Assembly: GCA_023313575.1 (NCBI GenBank)
Contig: JAJTTP010000005.1
Location: 248,001-312,000 of the forward strand
Direction of reading: 5' to 3'
Origin: Eutypella sp. D-1
Lineage: Eukaryota; Ascomycota; Sordariomycetes; Xylariales; Diatrypaceae
Length of the DNA: 64,000 nucleotides
Positions 24,242 through 34,625 of this stretch are shown here, piece by piece. The translations under genes and the position numbers were made by a program. The notes under the pieces are model-generated. The model was not told the DNA's origin, did not search any database, and was given only the letters and a program-made list of their open reading frames with translations. Position 1 is the first letter of the stretch, and each line of letters starts with the position of its first letter.

Positions 24242-27175
24242 TTAATCAGAACCGTGACTGTCAGACTCGTCACTTCGTGTGTCCGATGTTGGGGCTTCAG
24301 AAGAGGATAAGACCCCTTCTTCATCTCTCAACTTCAATATCTTTTGCGTAAGACTCAAAGCTTTATCTCGCTCTGACTTTCGTTCGGCATCGGCAATATC
24401 TCTAAGCCAGTCCACGAGCCTGCGGCTGGCTGGTTTCGGATCTGCTCCATAATCCAGGAACAATTCCATCATGTTCAAGATTGCGAGCCTGTCATCCTCG
24501 ACGCCGGTTCCGAAGATATATTCGACCACGGATCCGGGTTGAAAAATATCCAACAAAGTAGTCCATGGTGTTGACGTGTGATCATCACCAAGATGTTCGT
24601 TGGGGTCGCATCCTACACTTAGCATCAGTTGCATCATCTTATATAACGCATCAGCCGGTACCCGATCACCCCATATTTGTATGCCTCGAACGGCATGGCA
24701 AAGTAGTGGTAGACAGCCGCATTTGATGCGGTTATGTTTCGCCAGAGCTCTCAGCCACGGATGATTCTTCACGAAGTTTGTAGCACCTGATTCTATAGCA
24801 ATCAGGAACGAGGTATGGGAATATATCGGTCCCATGTTATGAAAACCTGTTGGGGGGAGGATATTCCTGCTGAAAGGCTTGTCTGGTCCTAACCTTTGGA
24901 GGCTATCGAGAAATGGTTGGAGATGTTGGAAGACGCTTTTAGAGCACACTGGCTTCTCTTGATCTGACGCAGCGCCCCAGGCGATTGCTTTCTTGAAAAG
25001 TTTGATCGCTTGATCGCCTAGTGGGTGCTGGATGTGAAGACTCTGCATTGCTAGGTGTAGATTATGCAGTGATAGTGCAGTAGGTATGTGGAATTGGTCA
25101 TGATCTGGTAACTTCAGACAGTCCAAATACCACACGTCTTCATTGTTGAGAAATTCGAACACGGTACGATGCATAAACTCGACTTTAGCATCAATCAACT
25201 GATTGTGGTACGAATCCAGCCACGGACCGCAGAAACAGTGATTGTTGCTTGAATGATATCTTAGTTCAAGCAAACCACCACATCGACTTCGCAGCCGGCC
25301 TTCGAGCTCTTCACATATCCCCTGTTTAGTCTCCAGGTCTAACGGTTCAATTACCACCGGAGTCTCATCATGGTTGTCGATGAGACCAAGACCTAAGGCG
25401 AAGACACCGTCGTCAATTTCTATGGGGTAGGAAGCAGCACTCTGGTTTTTATCCTCGTAACAGATCCTGAGTAGACGGGCGCCTTGTTGAAGATGATGCT
25501 TCTTTATTTTTCGTAGCATGTGCTCAAACATGGCTTCCAGCTCTGGCGGTAACTCATCGACCCGACGACGGAGCTCTGATATTCGATCATAGTCAGCGAA
25601 TCCATCTAGGAGTGATCTACAAGCTAGGATCACCCAAAGAAATACGCCGGATGATTTGTCAATGACATCCCGAATGATGGATGATGCTTCTTGAGGATGT
25701 TTTCTCATCAGCCTCTGTAGATACTGATGACTTCCTACAACATCCTTAACGTACTTGGCGATATCTCCACGTGTTAGATCCTGTAGTCGCATTTTCGGAT
25801 ATTCTTCGAATGCGGCAGCGCATTCTGGCACTGGTCTGCTGGAAACCATGATTTTGATATGCTCGTGGCTAGCCAGCTTAACCATGAATCCGATTAGCAT
25901 TGTATAGTCGCCCTCGAATTCGTCCAAGCCATCAATGAATAAGCAGATCTTCCCCAAAATGCGCGTTTCATTTGCGACAACCTCGAACGCATGCTCCAAC
26001 TCTGACAAGGAAGGGTTGCTGCATTCTCCGTTTTTGCTGTCGTATAGCTCCTTCCACATATGGGGCAGGGCCATCTGTATCATAGACGGACGCCAGTGGA
26101 GTATCTGATACAAAAGTGCTCTTAGTAGACCCTCTTGAGACCTTTGCTCAGATAATCCAAGGTGTGTGAAGAAGAAACCGGCCATGACGAAATCATCACT
26201 TTGAGCCCAGTTGCGGAGCATGCCAGGTATCCGCGCATCTGAATAGAGGTACTTCATCAAGGTCGATTTGCCGCTCCCTGCCTTTCCCGACATCCAATAG
26301 ATGCCCGAGCCTGCATTGAGCCACTCAGGAATGCTGTCCCAGGAGGTCGTCCCGTGTCGAGCATTAGCATCTAGGGACCATTGTAGAGTCTGCAGGTGAG
26401 CCTTTTTAATACTTTCTATTCTATCGTCCATCCGCCTAAACCAAAGCTTGGCGAGTATGCGGGTTTGCAATTGATCATCGATCTTCAACTGCGTAAACTC
26501 GTTGATCTTCCCGTGAGATGTATTAAGCGATGCCTTCAAGAGGATTTTCAGTTCGCTCAAATCACCCAAAGATTGTATGTCTTTAGCAATCATCTGTAGT
26601 ACCGTTCCCTCATTCTTTTCGATAGGAACAATTTCGTAAAGTTTGGCGTTAAAATGGCCCACCTCTTGGATTAACACTTCGAATTTTTGCCTGTCTCGGA
26701 TGACCCATCTGGCTTTCCCCCGGCGAGTTGTGTTGCGTTGGGTTGTGTTGGTGCGGAGTTGAAAGGTGCTGAAAGCTTCTGTAAAAGCCGCCATACGATT
26801 GTCGGAAATCCGTTGCGACATCTGGTCAGTGCCAAGAGATTGCCCCCCTAGATGTTCATCGAGTCCGTAACGCTGCTTAAGACAGCTTGCATCCTCCATG
26901 AGAGACTTGATGCAACACAAGATCCGAGTGACCAGCTCTTGTGTCTTGTTGTGATGGAGTCTCGCATCAGGATGAGTTCCCATGAGGCCGACTCCTTCGG
27001 CCCATTGCAAAAGACGCGTCTTTTCGATGTCGAACTTGGCGTCGAGCACCTCGTACTCTCGACCAAGCTGCCGTGAGTCGACGACGAGATTCAGAAGATC
27101 TATGACATCTTTGAGCGCTCCGACAATCCCAATGACACCAATGGCACCCAATGCCAGACCGGCTGCTTCGGCCAT
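24242..27175 (-). CDS. HeLo-NACHT NLR-like protein
   Basis: Single exon, 977 aa. The N-terminal ~210 residues (MAEAAGLALGAIGVIGIVGA..., then a helical LDAKFDIEKTRLLQWAE stretch) match the HeLo-type domain of HET-S-like fungal proteins, a membrane-targeting cell-death domain. The NACHT NTPase follows, with the P-loop GKAGSGKS (297-304), Walker B LFIDGLDEF (412-420) and a sensor-like SSRPVPE. Further blocks (VFLWVILACRSL, LPPELEAMFEHML, FMHRTVFEFL) are those seen downstream of NACHT in this fungal class. The C-terminal ~180 residues have two weak ankyrin-like ends, LSVGCDPNE and LDYGADPKP, but no clean repeat array. Members trigger heterokaryon incompatibility or immune-like cell death. No frameshift or stop interrupts the frame, so the gene looks intact, next to a retroelement scar and a HET relic. 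Confidence 0.88.
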   Translation of the reverse strand: MAEAAGLALGAIGVIGIVGALKDVIDLLNLVVDSRQLGREYEVLDAKFDIEKTRLLQWAEGVGLMGTHPDARLHHNKTQELVTRILCCIKSLMEDASCLKQRYGLDEHLGGQSLGTDQMSQRISDNRMAAFTEAFSTFQLRTNTTQRNTTRRGKARWVIRDRQKFEVLIQEVGHFNAKLYEIVPIEKNEGTVLQMIAKDIQSLGDLSELKILLKASLNTSHGKINEFTQLKIDDQLQTRILAKLWFRRMDDRIESIKKAHLQTLQWSLDANARHGTTSWDSIPEWLNAGSGIYWMSGKAGSGKSTLMKYLYSDARIPGMLRNWAQSDDFVMAGFFFTHLGLSEQRSQEGLLRALLYQILHWRPSMIQMALPHMWKELYDSKNGECSNPSLSELEHAFEVVANETRILGKICLFIDGLDEFEGDYTMLIGFMVKLASHEHIKIMVSSRPVPECAAAFEEYPKMRLQDLTRGDIAKYVKDVVGSHQYLQRLMRKHPQEASSIIRDVIDKSSGVFLWVILACRSLLDGFADYDRISELRRRVDELPPELEAMFEHMLRKIKKHHLQQGARLLRICYEDKNQSAASYPIEIDDGVFALGLGLIDNHDETPVVIEPLDLETKQGICEELEGRLRSRCGGLLELRYHSSNNHCFCGPWLDSYHNQLIDAKVEFMHRTVFEFLNNEDVWYLDCLKLPDHDQFHIPTALSLHNLHLAMQSLHIQHPLGDQAIKLFKKAIAWGAASDQEKPVCSKSVFQHLQPFLDSLQRLGPDKPFSRNILPPTGFHNMGPIYSHTSFLIAIESGATNFVKNHPWLRALAKHNRIKCGCLPLLCHAVRGIQIWGDRVPADALYKMMQLMLSVGCDPNEHLGDDHTSTPWTTLLDIFQPGSVVEYIFGTGVEDDRLAILNMMELFLDYGADPKPASRRLVDWLRDIADAERKSERDKALSLTQKILKLRDEEGVLSSSEAPTSDTRSDESDSHGSD

Positions 27176-28669
27176 CGCAGCCTTTTACTGATGTCTTGAA
27201 CAGAACTGTTTTCAGGACCTTGACGTAGAATGCTGAAGAATGTCGTGATCGGCCGGACAGTATACGGCCAGTTGAGTCACGGTTATGCCCCTGCAAGGCA
27301 GCCTGGTGCAAGTGAAAATTGATTGATTTATTGATATATGAATTTGCTACTACTTAGGGATGCACTCGTTTATTCTTGAGATTGCATGTCAAACGAAGTT
27401 CAGAAAAGATTTGTGCGTGCTCAGGGGAAGGGAGCCCGAGGGTAAGCATCGCGACGGAGCAGTAATACTTCGAGGGGACTGCGCCTCAAGCCTGCATAAA
27501 ACGCTGTTTGCCTGACAGGCAGACTTTTTTAGGCAATGCCTGTGACGGACCGTACGAAGCACACGTCACTGCATGTGATTGGTTAACATAGCATTGACAT
27601 CCTGTGCCCATCTTTGTTTGGTCAGATGTCGTGCATGGCTTGGATATCTCCATTATCGGCCTCCCAGTGCCTCAGTTTTTGGGCATCTCTATGCCATCTC
27701 TATAAAATCTCTATGCAAAATGCTTCCGGCTGGGATCAGGCCCCCACGAAGTTCCGCATGAAGGCGAAGGATGGTATTTTGGCAAGATACAGCGATTGCC
27801 AGGGCCCATAATTCCATTGTTTGGACCCACGTTTTGGGACAATAGCTATATCCCTCGCTGCGGGTGGCTTTGTATCTAGTTTCTTCCTTTTCATCTCCAC
27901 GTTTGCTAGATAGATTCACTGATCACTGACTTTGTGGCTGGTCGTATACCAACCAAAACCACGAAGTCAGCGTAGTGATCCTGGTGAATAGATATTCATT
28001 CGCTCTTTTCAATGTCCCGTGCTCTTTACAGCGATACAATCAAAGTCAAGAACGTAAAAATGCGTTGAAGAGGCCAAATAACGGGCAATTTAAGGTCTTC
28101 GATGCTGACGGCGCGAAGGATCTCCGTAAAAGAGTGGGTAGTTACCACGGCCTCTTCTGCCAGGGCTACGAAGAAGAGGGCGCTGGTTCCGCGGGAGTCT
28201 TCGCTACAGGACTTCTTCTACAAATGTCACTCAAGTTTCGCAGTGGTCTTTCGTCAAAGGATAAATTAGCACTAGAAAATTAAGAGAGCTATGCATTAAT
28301 ATTCAGCGATGTCAGAATTATTTATTCAAAAAGAACAAACCTAGCAATTATTTATGGATTTTCATTTTCGTTTCCTTTCCTTTGCGCCGCCACGCCCCCT
28401 TTTTTTTCTTTCATGTTTTCCTTTTTCTTTGGTTTTCTTTTTCGTTTTTAAAATTTTTTTAACTTTTTTTTTTCTTTCCATTTTTTTATAAAAAAAAGGG
28501 TTGGGTTTGTTCCCGGCCTCTGAGTACATGGAAATCAGCGTAAAAGATGTTAAACAAGTAGGGAAACCTACTGAGATGTTACAATAAGATAGCACTTGGG
28601 CGGGCGCGAGTTTAAGATAGGCGTCGTTAGGTTAGCAGTTCGGGCACAACCCACACACCCGTGTCTATC
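27176..28669. other. Intergenic spacer
   Basis: No gene supported. It holds the imperfect inverted repeat at 27914-27989 and a long T-rich/pyrimidine stretch (about 28362-28500). Confidence 0.55.
27914..27989. repeat. Imperfect inverted repeat (hairpin)
   Basis: The left arm (ATTCACTGATCACTGAC, then TTTGTGGCTGGT) is matched in reverse complement by the right arm (ACCAACC..CCACGAAGTCAG..AGTGATC..GTGAAT) with small insertions. The arms are about 29 and 42 nt with a short loop. It could be a remnant of a small inverted-repeat element or a structured RNA; no flanking duplication is evident. Confidence 0.6.
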
Positions 28670-29821
28670 TTAGTGAGGATAATCATCTAGCTCGTCATCA
28701 TCAAGATGATCCTCGGGAATAATATCAGCTATATGCGTCGGTGACGTCGCGGCTTCGACGTGGGTAGAGGACCCGGATGAAACGTCCGCCGACGGGCGGC
28801 GTATGGGGACTCGGCCGGGGTCAGATGATCCGGACGACGACGGCATGGACGGCGGCGACGCGGAGGGTTCGACGATGGTAGATAGGGCCGAGGCGGCCGA
28901 GGCGGCAGACGATGACTCGTCCTGGGTCTTGGCTCGCTTTCGACGGCGGCCATCGTCCTTGATGCGCTTTCGGCGGCCCGCGGACTCCTCGCTGGAAGAA
29001 TGCTCAGCCTCGTCCGCCTTTCGCTTCCCCGTCTTAGTGCGTTTTCGAGGGGGGGCTGGGGACGGAGAAGGCTCCGGCTCGGACTCAGGAGGATCGGACA
29101 ACTCGGAAGACTCCGGCTCGTCGCGCTTACGCTTATTATCCTCGACGGCAACCGTGGCACCCTTCTTAGCAGCATCTGTGCAAGGGCACCTTTCCACGAT
29201 GACAACGCGCTCGACCGTGCGACGGGTCGAGCCAGAGCCTCCCTTGCGACGGGTCGGGCGGGGGGGGATGGAAGCCTCGGATTGCTCGGCTTCCGAAAAT
29301 TCCACATCGTCTAGTTCCATCATCTCAGCCACACCTTCAGAGCCAGAGTGTACGTACGGCGAGGAATGCTGCTCCGGGGAGGAAAACGAAGAGGAATCGC
29401 CATCATAGAACCACTCGCCGTCGCGGTCGAGCAGCGGCAGCTTGCTCTTCCCGTCTTGAAGGCGCTGATCGTCGGCACTGAGCACCGCGGCCCAGCGGCC
29501 GGGTCCACCCGTCATCTTGAGACTGCGTCGCGTAATCTCGGCCGCGAGCTCTCTTTCGGATAGATCTGACCAGTTGAAGTTCTCGTCACGGGCGGGGAGC
29601 TTGAGGTTCGTGTCAAGGAGGCGCTCGATGAGCTCGGTCTTGTTGCCGCTGACCTTGCGGCCTCGGCGAGCTAGGCTCTCCTTCAGCTGCGCTACAGTCA
29701 TATGCATCGGGTTGAGGTAATGCTTCTTCGGTTGCGCTCTCTTGGAGACACCGGAGCTCTTCATTGGGACGCGATAGTTGGCGGCGCGCCTGTTAGCAGC
29801 GGACCTCGTGGTGGGCGCCAT
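28670..29821 (-). CDS. SAP-domain protein
   Basis: Single exon, 383 aa. The N-terminus is basic (TTRSAANRRAANYR). A SAP motif follows at about residues 40-72: MTVAQLKESLARRGRKV then GNKTELIERLLD, with the expected Leu/Gly/Lys positions of this DNA- or chromatin-binding helix-loop-helix. Residues ~83-115 (FNWSDLSERELAAEI, GGPGRWAAVLSADD) form a second short conserved-looking block. The rest is disordered: acidic Ser/Glu clusters alternate with basic stretches (KRKRDEPESSELSDPPES, PPRKRTKTGKRKADEAE) that look like nuclear localisation signals. A nuclear or chromatin role is inferred from the SAP motif; the specific partner is unknown. Confidence 0.75.
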   Translation of the reverse strand: MAPTTRSAANRRAANYRVPMKSSGVSKRAQPKKHYLNPMHMTVAQLKESLARRGRKVSGNKTELIERLLDTNLKLPARDENFNWSDLSERELAAEITRRSLKMTGGPGRWAAVLSADDQRLQDGKSKLPLLDRDGEWFYDGDSSSFSSPEQHSSPYVHSGSEGVAEMMELDDVEFSEAEQSEASIPPRPTRRKGGSGSTRRTVERVVIVERCPCTDAAKKGATVAVEDNKRKRDEPESSELSDPPESEPEPSPSPAPPRKRTKTGKRKADEAEHSSSEESAGRRKRIKDDGRRRKRAKTQDESSSAASAASALSTIVEPSASPPSMPSSSGSSDPGRVPIRRPSADVSSGSSTHVEAATSPTHIADIIPEDHLDDDELDDYPH

Positions 29822-31984
29822 GGCAGCTGTTGGCAGATGTTTCTGTGTTCGTTGCTTAGTTATCTTGAAGTTGGAGAAACGGGTAGGCTTAGACCTGAGT
29901 GCGATTGTGCGAGACTCTTGCTTGTGTTCCTGAGTGATCGTCGTCGTGTGTGTGAGTGATTGCGAGAAAGGAAAGTGACTACGGCCCGTAGATCATGGTT
30001 CATAAGTAACCCCGGAGAACAGCTCGAACACCACTCCATACTTGGACAAATCACTTGTTCCAAGACTGCGATACAATGGTTTGGTGTAAACTGTCCCTAA
30101 ACGATAAGAGTTCCGGCACACTGGAGAGTTCCGGAACAAAGAGTACATCGAGCCGCAATTGCCTTTGTTCAAAGCTGGCCCTGCGGCGCAGATGTGAACG
30201 TAGAACGCGGGCTATGCAGAGACTTGGCTCACATACTAGAGCCCAGGAAGTTGTACGGTAGTTCTTTGAAAATTGTCAGTATATCTTTCTCATGAATAAG
30301 CGGAATCGGACATCGGAAGCAAACAAAGGCCAGAGACATTAGGTTAGTTGAATACTTCATGTAGTCACCCATTGTCTACATTGACTTGGATAATACGCCC
30401 AAGACCATTAAGTTTGGTGAGGGGTTTCGACGACTGTGACAAACTGACCCTGCGAGGATTGGATAACGAACAGGTCTTTTCGCAAAGTCTCGAGACTACA
30501 GCCATGATATCCGACGGGGCGTTGGTATTCACACAAGCCATCGACTGTTTGATCACGAGCGTTCGGCTTCGCAAGACCTCCTCCTGTACGCTAGGATCGT
30601 CTCTTTCTTTAAACCTCGAGATTCGCAGTTCACAAACTATGCGGCGCCACCCGAGAGAGGAATCATTCATTCCCTTGAAGGTTAAAGAGATGGTTAAGAC
30701 AGCTAGTTAGAGTAAATGATATCTAACGAAAGCTTATGTCTTGGGCTGCGAGGAACTAGCAATTTCAAGGCGGCGCCGGAAACCGTGAGTGCGGAGTTCT
30801 CATCAATTACAGCAACAATGTGCAGGCCAGAGTGACTTGTTGATCATGGTCAGGAGAGATGCTAGCGAGAGAACATATCATAAAGCCGATATTATTTGGA
30901 AGACAATCAGATAGACTCGAAGACATATAGTGGACAACTCCGGCAACCCGGGAACAATGGACAAGTATAAAATAAAGACTCGATACGAGCCTAAGGTTAA
31001 CTTAGACCTTAACCCTGAGGCATGTTAAATCCTAAGATATCCCTCATATCCCTATATGCTGCAAGCATTAAATGGTCAACTTGATTATATGCCTACGTAG
31101 GCACATATTTCACATACCTAAGTTAGACGAAAGTAGGGAGGTAGGTGTATGATATATTCCGTTGTCCCTTAAACGACCTCAGCAGCTTACCTAAGTAGGT
31201 AGGCATTTAGGATTAAGTGACATACATGTATGTCGATATGTAGTCTATCGTTGATTGACCTACTTAGGTACATACGTCAACATCATTAGAAACCTGTAGG
31301 TAGGGTTGTAGGTGCAGCCGGGCGGGCGCAAGCGGGGCATAAGTGCACAGCTGTCATCAGAGATACAACCACCTGGGCATGGCTGGAAAGAACCTTGGAA
31401 CTCTATGGAACATGGATAGAACCATCTGGCATCTGGGAATACTTCGTACCTTCCTAGGGTTGGTACCTAAACATATCAGATAAGTACATAATCGCACCTG
31501 GGAATACATGAGCGATGCGTATGAAAGGTTCATATTTGACTAAATGATATCCCACGCAAGTATCTACTGAACTGTAAAAGTACCGAACAGCTTCTAAGTA
31601 CCTTCCAAGGCTTTTAGCGGCATCACTGATCACAGTAGGTATTGACCTCTTGAAACTTACTCCAGCTAACTTGGAACTTATAGAATGCCTTCTAGAATCT
31701 ATGCACTCAATACCTACATATTTACATACCTAAGTACATAGAATCAATATCTCTCTCTCTTCGACTATCCCTGACCAACCACCGACCAACGATATCAACG
31801 ACATCAACGACAATAACGACCACTTATCTACAACCGGTTACTAACTGACTAACTGTCGAACGGATATCACGCCTCATACCGACGACACCACGCGCATATA
31901 CGAAATATACAAATACAACACACACGCGAACACATATATATATACTGAATAGAACGCCCGCACTCAAAAGGTGTAAACCTCACA
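29822..31984. other. Intergenic region, no gene supported
   Basis: A ~100-codon minus-strand frame at 30365-30670 has coding-like GC content but no motif I recognise; it could be decayed coding sequence. TACCTAGGTA-type tracts are dense at about 31090-31290 and 31440-31760. The region just before 31985 is the promoter and 5' leader of the Get3 gene. Confidence 0.5.
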
Positions 31985-33127
31985 ATGTCGACGGCGGTAG
32001 TCAACACGGACGATGACCAGATGGAGCCGACGCTGCAGTCGATCCTGGACCAAAAGTCACTGCGGTGGATCTTCGTGGGCGGGAAGGGCGGCGTGGGGAA
32101 GACGACGACCTCATGCTCCCTGGCCATCCAGCTGGCCCGCGTCCGCCGCTCCGTCCTCCTCATCTCCACCGACCCCGCCCACAACCTGTCCGACGCCTTC
32201 TCCCAGAAGTTCGGCAAGGAGGCCCGCCTCGTCGACGGCTTCGACAACCTCTCCGCCATGGAGATCGACCCCAACGGCAGCATCCAGGACCTCCTCGCCG
32301 GCCAGTCTGACGACGCTGCAGCCGGTAACGACGCCTCCGGTGGTCTCGGTGGCATGATGCAGGATTTGGCTTTCGCTGTGAGTACTTTTTTCCCGGCTCG
32401 GCATGGCATGACATGGCATGGCGTAGCATGACATGACACGACAGGAATGCTGACCACCGGTACTTGCTTTCCCTCCCCTCCCCTCCCCTAGATCCCCGGT
32501 ATCGACGAAGCCATGTCGTTCGCCGAGGTCCTGAAGCAGGTGAAGTCGCTATCCTACGAGACCATCATCTTCGACACGGCGCCGACGGGCCACACCCTGC
32601 GGTTCCTGCAGTTCCCCTCAGTCCTGGAGAAGGCGCTGGCCAAGGTGTCGCAGCTGTCATCACAGTACGGCCCCTTACTAAACGGGTTCCTCGGGTCGCA
32701 GGGCACGCTGCCGAACGGGCAGAACCTGAACGAGATGATGGAGAAGCTGGAGGGCCTGCGGGCGGCCATCAGCGAGGTGAACGCGCAGTTCAAGGACGAG
32801 CGGCTGACGACGTTCGTCTGCGTCTGCATCGCCGAGTTCCTGTCCCTCTACGAGACCGAGCGCATGATCCAGGAGCTCGCCTCTTACGGCATCGACACCC
32901 ACTGCATCGTCGTCAACCAGCTTCTGTTCCCCGGCCCCGGCAGCGCCTGCGATCAGTGCAACGCCCGCCGCCGCATGCAGGCTAAGTACCTCGACCAGAT
33001 CGAGGAGCTCTACGACGAGTTCAACGTCGTCCGCATGCCCCTCCTTACCGAGGAGGTCCGCGGCAAGGAGAAGCTCGAGCGCTTTAGTGAGATGCTCGTT
33101 AAGCCTTACGTCCCACCCACGGAATGA
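31985..33127 (+). CDS. GET3: Get3, ATPase of the guided entry of tail-anchored proteins pathway
   Basis: Exons 31985-32377 and 32492-33127, giving 342 aa, the normal Get3 length. The deviant Walker [11 protein letters not shown] (32-41), switch I DPAHN (63-67), switch [10 protein letters not shown] (159-166) and the dimer zinc motif CDQC (284-287) are all present. Get3 is a cytosolic homodimer that takes tail-anchored membrane proteins from Sgt2/Get4/Get5 and delivers them to the Get1/Get2 receptor at the ER. The intron (32378-32491) has a GTGAGT donor, a CCCTAG acceptor and an internal CATGGCATGACATGG-like short repeat. The exons are much more GC-rich than the flanks, suggesting strong codon bias and high expression. 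Confidence 0.96.
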
Positions 33128-34625
33128 AGACTGGGTGACGAATTAGGGAAAAGTGGACGGAAGGGTTCAAGAAAGACTTTTTTATTATTATTTTTCCAAA
33201 AAAAGAAAACCCAGAAAAGAGAGAAAACCGATGGAGCGGACTGGTTCAGCCCGACCCGTTCTAGAGGTTACGAAGGACGTAGCGGAGCTGGGAATTTGGG
33301 AAGGCGGCGGTGGGGGGGGGGGGGGGGTGGGTTGGAAGAGAGTAGCATACATATCAGGAACCGAATACAGGTTCAAAGCATGGCGTTTCGACTGGTCGTT
33401 GGGGAGGCGGGTTCCCGGCTCTATTTTGTTTACTTTTTAACTTCACGTACGTCCGCGCTGTGCAAAGATAGCGGGCGGGAATATAGCATATCGGGGGTCA
33501 AAAATAGACATATGAAAGATTTTATTAAACACGGTGATTGCTTATTCTGCGTATACATACATATCTACATTGGAACGAGTCGCATTACATACGTCCTGGG
33601 GGCCGGAAAAAGACACACCAAAGGTATCGGCCCGGCAATACGTTCACAACTTTCACGTTCAGCGCAAATATTCACTCACGCCCGAAATAGTAGAGGGAGT
33701 TTTCTCTCTGTTCTTGATTCATCACATCATATTGAATTCTTCTTGCTGGGCTTCGAGGGTCTCTATGTAGCCTGCGTGCCTGCCTGGAACTATCTGGGGT
33801 ACTCTTTGCTGCCTTCCACCTCATGGAGTACCTTATGTGTTGTAGTAGTAAAAATGATAATGAAACCCCGTGACGTAATCGTTCGTCTTTTCCTCGTCAA
33901 ATACATCAAAGGCGCACTGCAGTAGACCTGAGGGTGTTGTTTTGTTCTTGGTCCACAAAACTCGCAAGAAGAAACAACAGAGCAATGCACGAGGCCCCGA
34001 GCATTATCTGGATCCCATCTGGTCTCCCTTCCCCGCCTTCCCTTCCCTCCTGGTCGCACGACCGGTCCAAAAATAAACAAGATGAAAAAACACGGACAAA
34101 ATGATGGCCGAATAAACGCCGCGGGGTTTGCTCGCTCTCGTGCTGCGAGAGGGGCAATGGAGATTTCCCCGTTTGTAACGCCTGAATGAACGCCTGGCAC
34201 TTTATGATACGATTCCTCGTGCCCCCCCATCATCCCTTCCTCAGCCGAATCCCTCCTTATCGTCGCCAGCGTTTGTCGCCTCAGCCGCCCCCCATTTTCT
34301 TTTTCGTTGCGGTTTATGCATAAGAAAAGACCATGGATTTGCCCCCCAAAAATACAGATAAACACGGCGTGTTTGCACATGGAGAACGCCGACTGTGATA
34401 GTAGTAATAGTAGTAGTAGATAGGAGACCCAATCAACTGAGAGGATATGCTGTGGTTCGCGTATGTTCCGTATGTCCAATGTACAGGGTGTGTGTTTGTA
34501 TGTATGATAGCATAGAAAAGAGAGAAAGACCAGGAAATCTCGTCTCTCATGTGTTGGTGTAGGTAACGGTTAAGATGCACAGAGTGGCTCTTTTAGACCG
34601 GATACCAAGCGGGCAGGACGGAGAC
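33128..34625. other. Intergenic spacer
   Basis: No gene supported. A run of 16 G lies at about 33312-33327 and a TAG/TAA trinucleotide tract at about 34399-34421. Longer reading frames on both strands (for example 33296-33925 and 33790-34479) have no family features and biased composition. Confidence 0.55.

Noticed and set aside
30365..30670. 101-codon minus-strand frame
   Set aside because: Composition is coding-like, but I find no motif or splice context; kept only as a remark in the spacer entry.
33296..33925. 209-codon plus-strand frame after Get3
   Set aside because: No family motif, begins in a poly-G tract, and overlaps other equally long random frames; likely 3' untranslated and spacer DNA.
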